Source: Alphaproteobacteria bacterium (GTDB lineage: Bacteria > Pseudomonadota > Alphaproteobacteria > Rhodospirillales > Rhodospirillaceae). From it: a DNA stretch of 8,222 nt. Both the position numbers and the translations under genes were made by a program. Positions 1-5,765 of this stretch are shown in pieces (within the stretch, counting starts at the first letter, position 1; each line of letters opens with the position of its first letter). Below the pieces are notes generated by a model. The model did no database searches and was not told the origin of the DNA. It saw only the letters and a program-made list of their open reading frames with translations. The stretch lies in assembly GCA_015228695.1 (NCBI GenBank), contig JADGDA010000102.1:1-8222 (forward strand), written 5' to 3'.

Positions 1-430
1 TTTTCTCCGGTCGAATCCTCGCGTCCCATACGTCGATGTTATAAGACAGGATGTGGAAGGTGTAGAAGCTGACCCCCGCCGGCAAGGCCATGCTGACGAA
101 CCAGAAGGCGATGCCCTCGGTACCGGGGGCGATGCCGAGAGTGCTGAGGGTGAAGCCGAGGTAGCGGAAAAGATAGAAGGCGGCCAGCGGCATCGATATG
201 GCGGCGACTTTGCTCGCCAGTCCAGGCCGGTGGACGGTGACGAAGGCCATCAGATAGCCCCAGACGATTGTCGCGGTCATGAAATAGAACGGAACCAAGC
301 CGCCGGTAACGTAAAATATCTGCGAGGCAACGAAGATCACTGCTAACCGCCACCGCATCGGGGCGACATAAAATAGTATAAGGGTGATCGGTAGAAAGAT
401 AAGGATGAAATCCGTGGAATTAAAGAGCAT
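1..430 (-). CDS. MBOAT-family O-acyltransferase (AlgI-like), N-terminal part
   Basis: Membrane-bound O-acyltransferases move acyl (often acetyl) groups across the inner membrane onto extracytoplasmic polysaccharides. The frame opens with an ATG at 430-428 and stays open for 143 codons to the left edge, so the C-terminal part, including the catalytic His region, lies outside the window. The start MLFNSTDFILIFLPI is typical of AlgI-like proteins. Hydrophobic segments are visible near residues 8-23, 27-44, 48-66 and 74-92. The motif PAGVSFYTFHILSYNIDVW near residues 118-136 matches the family's conserved PIGISFYTF-x-SY-x-IDVYR block. No good Shine-Dalgarno is seen before the ATG. The gene is divergent from the IS110 block and is probably the first gene of a leftward transcript. 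In a glycan locus it most likely O-acetylates the polymer; donor and acceptor cannot be read from the sequence. Family call is confident; substrate is inference. Confidence 0.9.
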   Translation of the reverse strand, partial: MLFNSTDFILIFLPITLILFYVAPMRWRLAVIFVASQIFYVTGGLVPFYFMTATIVWGYLMAFVTVHRPGLASKVAAISMPLAAFYLFRYLGFTLSTLGIAPGTEGIAFWFVSMALPAGVSFYTFHILSYNIDVWDARIRPEK

Positions 431-589
431 TCTGTAGACTCAGAAGTTGTCTGTGGCAGATGTGCAGGCCAAACTCACTACAACCCAGCAGTCCGCATCT
501 GACGCAGACCACGTGCACAATGCACACCACATTCTGGAGGCGTGCTTAGCGAAAAACGACACTTTGGAACCGAATCCAAACTGCACGCT

Positions 590-618
590 ACGCTACCCAT
601 TGCAGGCGTATACGTCAA
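590..618 (-). promoter_or_regulatory. Weak candidate promoter for the MBOAT gene
   Basis: On the minus strand a TTGACG box (618-613) lies 17 bases before TAGCGT (595-590). The -35 match is good, the -10 match is poor. It points toward the MBOAT start, about 160 bases further on. Offered only as the best sigma70-like candidate in this spacer. Confidence 0.2.
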
Positions 619-632
619 CATGTTTTTCCAGC

Positions 633-659
633 AGTTCTCAATGAGTTCTCAATGAGTTC
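633..659. repeat. 11-bp direct tandem repeat, about 2.5 copies
   Basis: The unit AGTTCTCAATG occurs at 633-643 and 644-654, followed by a partial AGTTC at 655-659. Each unit junction contains the small palindrome CTCA-A-TGAG. It lies in the non-coding region to the left of the IS110 gene, near where the element's left end should be. It may be slippage at the insertion junction or a binding site; its role is unknown. Confidence 0.8.
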
Positions 660-693
660 GCCACCGGTCTTGCCGACCCACCGAGCATGAAAC

Positions 694-722
694 TTGGTTG
701 AGTGCGTGGCGGAAGTTATTGT
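694..722 (+). promoter_or_regulatory. Candidate promoter for the IS110 left-end RNA and transposase
   Basis: TTGGTT (694-699), a 17-base spacer and TATTGT (717-722) resemble a weak sigma70 promoter (3 of 6 and 4 of 6 matches). It lies just upstream of the first RNA-like stem-loop at 736. In studied IS110 elements the bridge RNA promoter is formed at the joined ends of the excised circle, so a -10-like box near the left end would fit. The match is weak and this is inference. Confidence 0.25.
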
Positions 723-735
723 TGTCGGGCCGTCG

Positions 736-895
736 GTACCGAGGTCGATTTCTCCTTGGTGCGCAAGAGCCCGTCAGTGAGTTGGACCCTGGGAGCCTTG
801 ATTACCCCCGATTGTGCCATGGAGCAACAATGCTCAGGGAGCACGTTTTCTAGAGTTGTGTTGATAAGGCCCCCTACGCCGACGGCGCGGCGTAT
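736..895 (+). ncRNA. Candidate IS110 bridge RNA (left-end RNA)
   Basis: IS110-group elements encode a bridge RNA in the non-coding left end, directly before the transposase; its loops pair with target and donor DNA. The same place here folds well by eye. A 9-bp stem with two G-U pairs joins 736-744 to 754-762 around a 9-base loop, like the 5' stem-loop of known bridge RNAs. A 7-bp stem joins 787-793 to 833-839 and encloses an internal loop plus an inner stem 811-815/827-831 (an alternative hairpin is 822-826/831-835). A hairpin 875-880/889-894 sits before the ribosome site. The borders are guesses and I did not compute a fold. Because the right end is lost, the donor loop cannot be tested within this copy. 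Confidence 0.4.
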
Positions 896-900
896 GGAGG
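872..900 (+). promoter_or_regulatory. Ribosome binding site with adjacent hairpin, IS110 transposase
   Basis: A strong Shine-Dalgarno GGAGG at 896-900 is followed by six A residues and the ATG at 907, which fixes the transposase start. Directly before it, TACGCC (875-880) pairs with GGCGTA (889-894) around an 8-base loop, and after one mismatch CC (872-873) can pair with GG (896-897), covering the first bases of the Shine-Dalgarno. Such a hairpin could limit translation; this is inference. Confidence 0.6.
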
Positions 901-906
901 AAAAAA

Positions 907-2424
907 ATGGAAGTCGTTTATCCACGGTGTGCTGGTCTGGATGTCCACAAGGACATGGTCGTGGCGTGCGTCCGGCAGATGCAGGACGCCAAAATCAACC
1001 GGGATGTCCGAACCTTTGAGACGACTACGTCTGGACTTATGGCCCTGCTGGTTTGGTTACGAGAGATGGCATGCACGCATGTGGCTATGGAAGCCACCGG
1101 CGTGTACTGGAAGCCGGTTTGGAATATCCTGAGCGACGGTGACTTTGAGATGATCCTGGCGAATGCGGCGCATATCAAGAACGTGCCCGGCCGCAAAACC
1201 GACGTCAACGATGCGACCTGGATCGCCGATCTTCTGGCGCATGGTCTGATCCGGGCAAGCTTCGTCCCGGATCGGGACATCCAGGATATGCGTTCGCTAT
1301 TGCGGACCCGCAAACAGTTGGTCCGGGAGCAGACAAGACACACTCAGAGGGTGCAGAAAACCCTCGAAGAGGCCAACATCAAGCTGGACTCGGTCATCAC
1401 CGATATCCTCGGTCTCAGTGGCCGGACGATGCTGGAGGCGATAATTGCGGGAGAGACGGAGCCGACGAAGCTGGCTGCCCTGGCGCATCGCCGGATCAAA
1501 GCGCCCCAGACCAAGCTCTGCGAGGCGCTTCGTGGCAGGGTGACGGATCACCATCGTTTCCTGCTGCGGCTTCATCTTGACCAGTACGCTGCCCTGGCGT
1601 CCGCCATCGAAAAGATTGACCAGCAGGTTAGCGCTAGCCTCGCCCGGATGGACGAACTGACCGCAGCCAATCAGGTTATGGCCAGCACACTGATCGGGCT
1701 GCTGATCACGATACCAGGGATCGGCGTTCTGGCCGCACGGATGATCCTCTCCGAGATCGGTCGCGACATGGGCCGCTTTCCCACCGCCGGACATTTGGTC
1801 TCCTGGGCTGGGTTGTGTCCGGGTAACGACGAGAGTGCCGGCAAGCGCCGTTCAACCCGCTTGCGAAAAGGTGCCCCGTGGCTCAAGAGCCTGCACACTC
1901 ACGAGATTATCGCGGCGGCGGTCGCGGCCGGTGCCGAGGCTCCTTTTGTCCGCGCCGCCGATCTGGCGACCGACGAGACCGGATCGGTGCCGGTCGTCCT
2001 GGACGCGTTGGACCGGCTGCCCGGTTTCGATCTGCTGGTCCTGCTCCAGCCTACCTCACCCCTTCGAACCGCAGAAGATATCGACCACTGCCTCGAAACC
2101 TGCCTCGAAAGGCAGTCGCCCTCGGTGGTCAGCATCGCCGAGACGCCCAAGTCCCCCTACCTTGCCTTCTCGACGGGGGAGAACGGCCGCCTAGCCCGCC
2201 TGCTCGATCCGCCCGAAGGCTCGACAAGACGTCAGGACCTACCGCGGACCCATTATGCTAATGGTGCCGTCTATGTAGTGCGCGTGCCCTGGTTCTACCA
2301 AAACAAGAAATTCATTACCAGAGAAACTACAGGATGTGTCATGCCTGCCGAACGATCAATTGACATAGATACATTACTTGATTTTCAGATGGTCTTGATG
2401 AATACGGAGAACGGGCTGAATTGA
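907..2424 (+). CDS. Chimeric ORF: IS110 transposase fused to cytidylyltransferase tail
   Basis: A 505-codon frame without internal stops. Residues 1-329 are an IS110-family transposase: the RuvC-like DEDD residues are D12 (GLDVHK), E62 (MEATGVYW), D99 and D102 (RKTDVNDA). A helical middle region follows, then the second domain with IPGIG, GRFPTAGHLVSWAGLCPG and the catalytic serine candidate S310 (NDESAGKRRS). Normal family members continue for about another 90 residues after the KGxPWLK motif; here that part is missing. From about residue 330 to the end the protein resembles the C-terminal two thirds of NeuA-type enzymes. Translation would start at the strong GGAGG site at 896-900. The fusion is in frame, so a chimeric protein could be made, but I expect neither activity to be intact: the transposase lacks its end and the cytidylyltransferase its nucleotide-binding front. 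It could equally be read as two adjacent pseudogenes. Confidence 0.85.
   Translation: MEVVYPRCAGLDVHKDMVVACVRQMQDAKINRDVRTFETTTSGLMALLVWLREMACTHVAMEATGVYWKPVWNILSDGDFEMILANAAHIKNVPGRKTDVNDATWIADLLAHGLIRASFVPDRDIQDMRSLLRTRKQLVREQTRHTQRVQKTLEEANIKLDSVITDILGLSGRTMLEAIIAGETEPTKLAALAHRRIKAPQTKLCEALRGRVTDHHRFLLRLHLDQYAALASAIEKIDQQVSASLARMDELTAANQVMASTLIGLLITIPGIGVLAARMILSEIGRDMGRFPTAGHLVSWAGLCPGNDESAGKRRSTRLRKGAPWLKSLHTHEIIAAAVAAGAEAPFVRAADLATDETGSVPVVLDALDRLPGFDLLVLLQPTSPLRTAEDIDHCLETCLERQSPSVVSIAETPKSPYLAFSTGENGRLARLLDPPEGSTRRQDLPRTHYANGAVYVVRVPWFYQNKKFITRETTGCVMPAERSIDIDTLLDFQMVLMNTENGLN
1894..2424 (+). pseudogene. Nonulosonate (NeuA/PseF/LegF-type) cytidylyltransferase, 5'-truncated
   Basis: These enzymes activate sialic, pseudaminic or legionaminic acid with CTP for transfer to surface glycans. 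The remnant covers about 175 of the usual 225-240 residues. Visible family blocks are AAAVAAGAEAPFVRAADLATDE (like the AxxxGAEVPFLRPxELAxD segment), LLVLLQPTSPLRTAEDID around fusion residues 376-393, SVVSIAETPKSP, RRQDLP, NGAVYVVR and the terminal PAERSIDIDTLLDF. Missing is the N-terminal segment with the IPARGGSKG-type CTP-binding signature, so it should be inactive. There is no own start codon near its beginning; the only continuous translation comes from the transposase start. GC content falls sharply within the gene after about 2250, from near 70% to about 45%, suggesting that its last 50-60 codons have another origin. The exact sugar cannot be told. The gene suggests that the locus once made a nonulosonate-containing glycan. 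Confidence 0.8.
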
Positions 2425-2790
2425 TAAGTTCAGATTTCCTGGTCTGGACCGGGTTTTGGCAGGACTTTCCGGAATTGCCATGGCACAGTTTCTCCCATGA
2501 TACCAAGATCAGGAACATGTGTAGCACATCCAGGCGAAGCAAAACAAGGAAGCCATTGACCCCACGGCACGAAGCTCTATGCTCGCAACCAAAGACAGAA
2601 GACCAGAGACAGAGGAACCGCGTGATTCCAGCAATCAGCAGACAGGACAGACACATGAGCGAAGAGACCCCACCCGCCCGTCGGGACATTTTGTCCGTTA
2701 TCACGCCGACATTCAATGAAAAACATAATATTCCGGTCCTTTATGAGCGATTGAAACAGACTTTTGCCCCACTTGACCAGGCTTGGCTTG
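2250..2790. other. Low-GC block spanning the neuA-like tail, spacer and start of the GT2 gene
   Basis: By hand counts, 60-base lines in this stretch run mostly from 38% to 58% GC (about 48% overall), against about 70% just before and 55-63% just after. It includes the end of the cytidylyltransferase remnant, the 230-base non-coding spacer 2425-2654 and the first 45 codons of the glycosyltransferase. The spacer itself shows no recognisable gene on either strand. The right border of the block coincides with the deletion junction in the glycosyltransferase. It looks like a recombined segment. Confidence 0.5.
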
Positions 2791-3395
2791 ACGGAGTTCA
2801 GGTGGTCTCGGCCGTGCGCCGCCGTCGCGAGGGAGAGAAAGCCAGCACTCTTTTCTTCGCCAGCCTGTTCTATTGGATCACGCGGAACATTCTGGGGCTT
2901 TCCTGGATGCCCGCGACCGGAGCCGACTTCATGCTCATCGACCGCCGGGTGGTCACGGCTTTCCGCCGCCACCAGGAGCGCAACGTACACCTGTTCGCCC
3001 TGATCACCTGGATGGGATTCCGCCAGCGTGACGTTCTCTACGACAAGCAGGCGCGTCTGCACGGTCGTTCAGGCTGGACCCTGGCCAAACGGATCAAACT
3101 GGCCATCGACACCATCACGCCGTTCAGCTATCTGCCGATCCGCTTCATGTCGTTCACCGGGGTGACGGTCGCCTGCGGAGGCTTTTTCTACGCCCTGTTC
3201 ATCATCGCCAAGACCCTGTTCACCGGCAGTGAGGCTCAGGGGTGGGCATCCCTGATGGTGGTGATTCTCATTCTCGGCGGCATGACCATGATCATGCTGG
3301 GAATCCTGGGCGAGTACATGTGGCGCTCCTACGAGGAAGCCCGCAAACGCCCCCCCTTCATCGTCGAGAACGAAACCGACTCCGGGCAGACGTGA
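2655..3395 (+). CDS. GT2 polyprenyl-phosphate glycosyltransferase (GtrB/ArnC/DPM type), internally deleted
   Basis: Relatives move a sugar from a nucleotide donor to undecaprenyl phosphate on the cytoplasmic face of the inner membrane. The start ATG at 2655 has AGGA 7 bases upstream; an open frame continues further back but carries nothing recognisable. Residues 11-40 show the GT2 entry strand (ILSVITPTFNEKHNIPVLYERL). Then, at about residues 41-50, the sequence jumps to VVSAVRRRREGE, which in family members follows the catalytic region. About 75-85 residues are missing, including the DDGS and DADLQDP motifs that bind the nucleotide sugar and metal. Length is 246 residues against the usual 310-330. 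The rest is normal: ATGADFMLIDRRVV, WMGFRQRDVLY and two membrane helices near residues 170-192 and 205-225, ending in GEYMWRSYEEARKRPPFIVE. The frame is kept, but catalysis is very unlikely. The stop overlaps the start of the next gene. Confidence 0.85.
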   Translation: MSEETPPARRDILSVITPTFNEKHNIPVLYERLKQTFAPLDQAWLDGVQVVSAVRRRREGEKASTLFFASLFYWITRNILGLSWMPATGADFMLIDRRVVTAFRRHQERNVHLFALITWMGFRQRDVLYDKQARLHGRSGWTLAKRIKLAIDTITPFSYLPIRFMSFTGVTVACGGFFYALFIIAKTLFTGSEAQGWASLMVVILILGGMTMIMLGILGEYMWRSYEEARKRPPFIVENETDSGQT

Positions 3396-5536
3396 TGCAG
3401 GTGTTGGTGACTTCGACCATCGTGGCCGTCGGCGTGCTTGCGTCGGTCTCGGCGTATCTTGCTCTGCGCCGCCTGATCTCGGCTGGTGCGTGGCGTCCAT
3501 CCCTGGCCATGGTTTTTTCGCTCTGGCTCTGCCTCTACCTTGTGGAATACGCCCTGTTCGGGCCGGCTTCGTTCATCGCCTGGGATGGCGAAGGCAATCT
3601 GGCCATCGCCATGGACCATTATCTGGCCGCGCTGCATGACGGAGGACGCTACACTCATTCGATCGGCGGCGGGCAGGACATGTACACTTGGTTCGTCGGT
3701 ATGCAGTACCTGCACCCGGAACTCCTGCTGTTCCACCTCCTGCCGACCTGGCTGGTTATTCTGCTGCACAAAGCCATGGTCGGAACCCTGGGATTTTTCG
3801 GAAGCTATCTGCTGGCGAAAAAACTGGCTCCCGCGTCCACCATGCTGGCCGTCGCCGTGGCCATGCTGTACCCGGTCTCCCATGACTACCTGCTCACCTA
3901 CAGCACCGAGTTCGGAGCAGGCTTCGCGGCCATTCCGTTGGTGGTCTATCTGTGTGTCGGAAGGAGCAGGGCCCGGACCTACTGGCCGCAGGTCTTTGCC
4001 GGTGCGGTGATCCTGTCCACCGCCGAACCGATGAAGATTTTTCCGGCGTTCCTGGTCGCCTATGTCGGGGTGGCGCTCCTTCTGCCCGGAGTGAGTCTCC
4101 GCCGCGCCGGTGGAGCGTTCCTGGTCTGCGTCGTCGCCGCAGTGCTGAATTGGCACGAGGTGCTCTACGCACTGGTCATCACTGCTCCCCACCTCCAGCG
4201 TGCCCTGGGTGGGGAAGTGGTCCAGGCCGCGTCCGTCCCGAATGCCATCGCGGAAACCCTGCGCATGTCCTATAACTCCTGGATCGCTTCGGGTCTCCTG
4301 GTGCTGGCGTTCGGGTCTTTGCTGCGGCAGCGTTCACCGATGGTTGGGCGGGCGGGCATCGCTGCCGCATGGGCGCTGGTGTCCATGACGGTCGCCCACG
4401 CTTTTCCCTGGGAGTTGATCGGTCTGCCGTTTCTCAACCGTTTGAGCCACCAGATGTACATGGTGCTGGCGCTGGGAACACTGATGACTCCCGTCGCCGC
4501 CCTAGCTTTTGACGAGCCCAGGCCGGATCGGCGCGGGCGGTGGCGTCCCTCCCTCGTTATTGCCGCAGTGGCGCTCGGGGTTCTTGCCGCCCGTACCAGC
4601 CACAACCTGATCACTCTGACCCACATGGGCGGGCAGAGCCTCTACACCGGTATCGACGCCCTGGCCAAGCCGGACTGGCCTGTGGATCGCACCTACCGCA
4701 CCGCGACTTTTGCCGAGATGCCGCCTCCCAACATCGTGGCCGGGTATTATGGATTCGATATCTTCGATGGACAGCTCAACCTGAACCCCACCCGCTGGTC
4801 GGATTACTGGCTGGCCGTGGTGCGCGGCAATCGGAAGCACATCGTTACCACCCGGCTGGGATGGAACTGGGAGTTGTGGGACGGCAAAAGTTATGACGCC
4901 GAACGGGATATCCGTTTCGACCTGTTGGCCATCGCCAATGTGCGTTATCTGTTCAGCCCTCTGCCCCTGTCCTCGCCATCCCTCAAACTTCTGCACGCCG
5001 CGCCGCGCGAACGGTGGGGGAGAGTGAGACCGGAGTTTTTTGACGGGTTGGGAGCATTCCTGCGCTACAGGTTGAAGCGTATCTCCGATCCGGGGGATGT
5101 GTACGTTTATGAGCTCGCAAACGCTCTGCCACGGTTTTTTGCCGCCAGCGGGCTTGTCTCCGCCGCCCCGGACATGGCGGTCCCGGCCTACTACGATCTG
5201 GTGGCGGCAACCGCCCCCAGGCTTGCAGCCGTGGTATCCCAGGACGATCTCCACCGGCTCGGGCAGCCGCACCCGCTGACGGTGAGCGGATTCGCCAAGG
5301 TTCGTGACGGCTTCGACATCACCGTCGAGGCTCCGGACGGGGGGGTGGTGGTCGTCAACGCCTCTCACACGCCGTTCTGGCGCGCCTACGCCGACGGACG
5401 TCCGCTGCCGGTTGTTCCCGCCAACGGCGTACACATGGCGGTCGCGGTGCCGCCGGGGGCCGCGCTGCTCACGCTCCGCTATGAACGTCCCCTGCTGCGC
5501 GAGGTGATCGGGGTCAAGATGAGGCGAGGGAACTGA
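3395..5536 (+). CDS. Polytopic membrane protein, YfhO/GT-C-like
   Basis: 713 residues. The ATG at 3395 overlaps the previous stop as TGATG, which suggests translational coupling; the frame stays open back to 3242, but that extension lies inside the glycosyltransferase and reads as an unlikely charged peptide. Residues 1-400 carry about ten to twelve hydrophobic segments. A loop after the second one has WDGEGNLAIAMDHY, acidic residues where GT-C enzymes keep their catalytic Asp/Glu; this role is inference. Residues 400-713 are mostly soluble and probably outside the membrane, with NASHTPFWRAYADGRPLPV near 655-673, matching the C-terminal YPGWxAYVDG block of YfhO-like proteins. GT-C enzymes use lipid-linked sugars, the product of GtrB-type GT2 enzymes, so the gene pair makes sense as a donor-maker plus user. 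No specific substrate can be given. It may be starved of its donor here, because the upstream GT2 lacks its active site. Confidence 0.75.
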   Translation: MQVLVTSTIVAVGVLASVSAYLALRRLISAGAWRPSLAMVFSLWLCLYLVEYALFGPASFIAWDGEGNLAIAMDHYLAALHDGGRYTHSIGGGQDMYTWFVGMQYLHPELLLFHLLPTWLVILLHKAMVGTLGFFGSYLLAKKLAPASTMLAVAVAMLYPVSHDYLLTYSTEFGAGFAAIPLVVYLCVGRSRARTYWPQVFAGAVILSTAEPMKIFPAFLVAYVGVALLLPGVSLRRAGGAFLVCVVAAVLNWHEVLYALVITAPHLQRALGGEVVQAASVPNAIAETLRMSYNSWIASGLLVLAFGSLLRQRSPMVGRAGIAAAWALVSMTVAHAFPWELIGLPFLNRLSHQMYMVLALGTLMTPVAALAFDEPRPDRRGRWRPSLVIAAVALGVLAARTSHNLITLTHMGGQSLYTGIDALAKPDWPVDRTYRTATFAEMPPPNIVAGYYGFDIFDGQLNLNPTRWSDYWLAVVRGNRKHIVTTRLGWNWELWDGKSYDAERDIRFDLLAIANVRYLFSPLPLSSPSLKLLHAAPRERWGRVRPEFFDGLGAFLRYRLKRISDPGDVYVYELANALPRFFAASGLVSAAPDMAVPAYYDLVAATAPRLAAVVSQDDLHRLGQPHPLTVSGFAKVRDGFDITVEAPDGGVVVVNASHTPFWRAYADGRPLPVVPANGVHMAVAVPPGAALLTLRYERPLLREVIGVKMRRGN

Positions 5537-5765
5537 GGCCTGATAATGAGCGAAATCAACGGCTTGCGCAATTTCGAGAGGGGGAACTTAAGTCTAAGGA
5601 AAGATTTTTCGGAATAAGGTGTCGAAGTCGGACTTTACACTGCGGCAGGTGAGCACAAAATGGCAACAAAAGAAACTCTGGCTCGTATGGTGCTTCCTTT
5701 TCGACTGCTTCGTCCCCCTCACCAACACTCTGACAACGCTACGGAAGATTTTAATGAGAAGCAAA
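5537..5765. other. Spacer between convergent genes
   Basis: About 230 bases between the stop codons of the rightward membrane protein and the leftward methyltransferase. I see no gene: small frames on both strands lack ribosome sites and motifs. No clear GC-stem plus T-run terminator is visible for either side. The only marked structure is the inverted repeat at 5551-5576. Confidence 0.6.
5551..5576. repeat. Inverted repeat after the membrane protein gene
   Basis: CGAAAT (5551-5556) and ATTTCG (5571-5576) are perfect complements around a 14-base spacer that contains TGCGCA. It starts 15 bases after the stop codon. Without a following T-run it is not a standard intrinsic terminator; it could act as a 3' end stem-loop or mean nothing. 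Confidence 0.3.

Larger units (their letters stand above)
431..735. other. Non-coding spacer before the IS110 gene
   Basis: About 300 bases between the divergent MBOAT gene and the RNA-like structures that precede the transposase. I find no convincing gene: a 65-codon frame at 447-644 lacks a ribosome site and any recognisable motif. The stretch should hold the promoter of the leftward MBOAT gene. It contains an 11-base tandem repeat at 633-659. The left boundary of the IS110 element probably lies within its right-hand part (roughly 660-720), but IS110 elements have no long terminal inverted repeats and no target-site duplication, so it cannot be fixed by eye. There is no trace of the front half of the cytidylyltransferase whose tail lies downstream, so this is not a simple insertion site. 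Confidence 0.6.
700..1893 (+). mobile_element. IS110-family insertion sequence, truncated at its right end
   Basis: The element is recognised from its transposase, whose DEDD and serine motifs belong to the IS110 (not IS1111) style, and from a structured non-coding left end of roughly 200 bases, as expected for that group. The left boundary is approximate. On the right, transposase-like sequence ends after the codons for PWLKSL near 1893, where sequence related to nucleotide-sugar cytidylyltransferases begins at once. The last 90 or so residues of the transposase and the whole right end are therefore missing, and the copy cannot be mobile by itself. The loss must have come through deletion or recombination after insertion, because clean insertion would have kept the right end. 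Confidence 0.75.

Noticed and set aside
39..353. 104-codon minus-strand frame at the left edge
   Set aside because: A shadow of the MBOAT gene; the frame starting at 430 gives clear membrane segments and family motifs.
447..644. 65-codon plus-strand frame in the spacer
   Set aside because: Non-ATG start, no ribosome site, no recognisable motif; overlaps the presumed MBOAT promoter region.
702..1019. 105-codon plus-strand frame across the IS110 left end
   Set aside because: Overlaps the structured left end and the start of the transposase in another frame; composition looks random.
1671..1898. Antisense frames within the transposase gene
   Set aside because: High-GC shadow frames; none has a ribosome site or family motif.
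2421..2654. Upstream extension of the GT2 reading frame to a TTG at 2421
   Set aside because: The 78 extra residues match nothing in the family; ATG 2655 has an AGGA site and places the GT2 entry strand at the usual distance from the N-terminus.
2339..2716. 125-codon minus-strand frame over the neuA tail and GT2 start
   Set aside because: Antisense to two recognisable coding regions, Cys/Leu-rich without motif and no ribosome site.
3242..3394. Upstream extension of the membrane protein to 3242
   Set aside because: Lies wholly within the GT2 gene and encodes a His/Arg-rich peptide; the ATG at 3395 overlapping the stop is the natural start.
5594..5660. Sequence resembling an IS21-type terminal repeat (TGTCGAAGTCGGACTTTACA)
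   Set aside because: Only a loose visual resemblance, no matching second end and no transposase fragment nearby.
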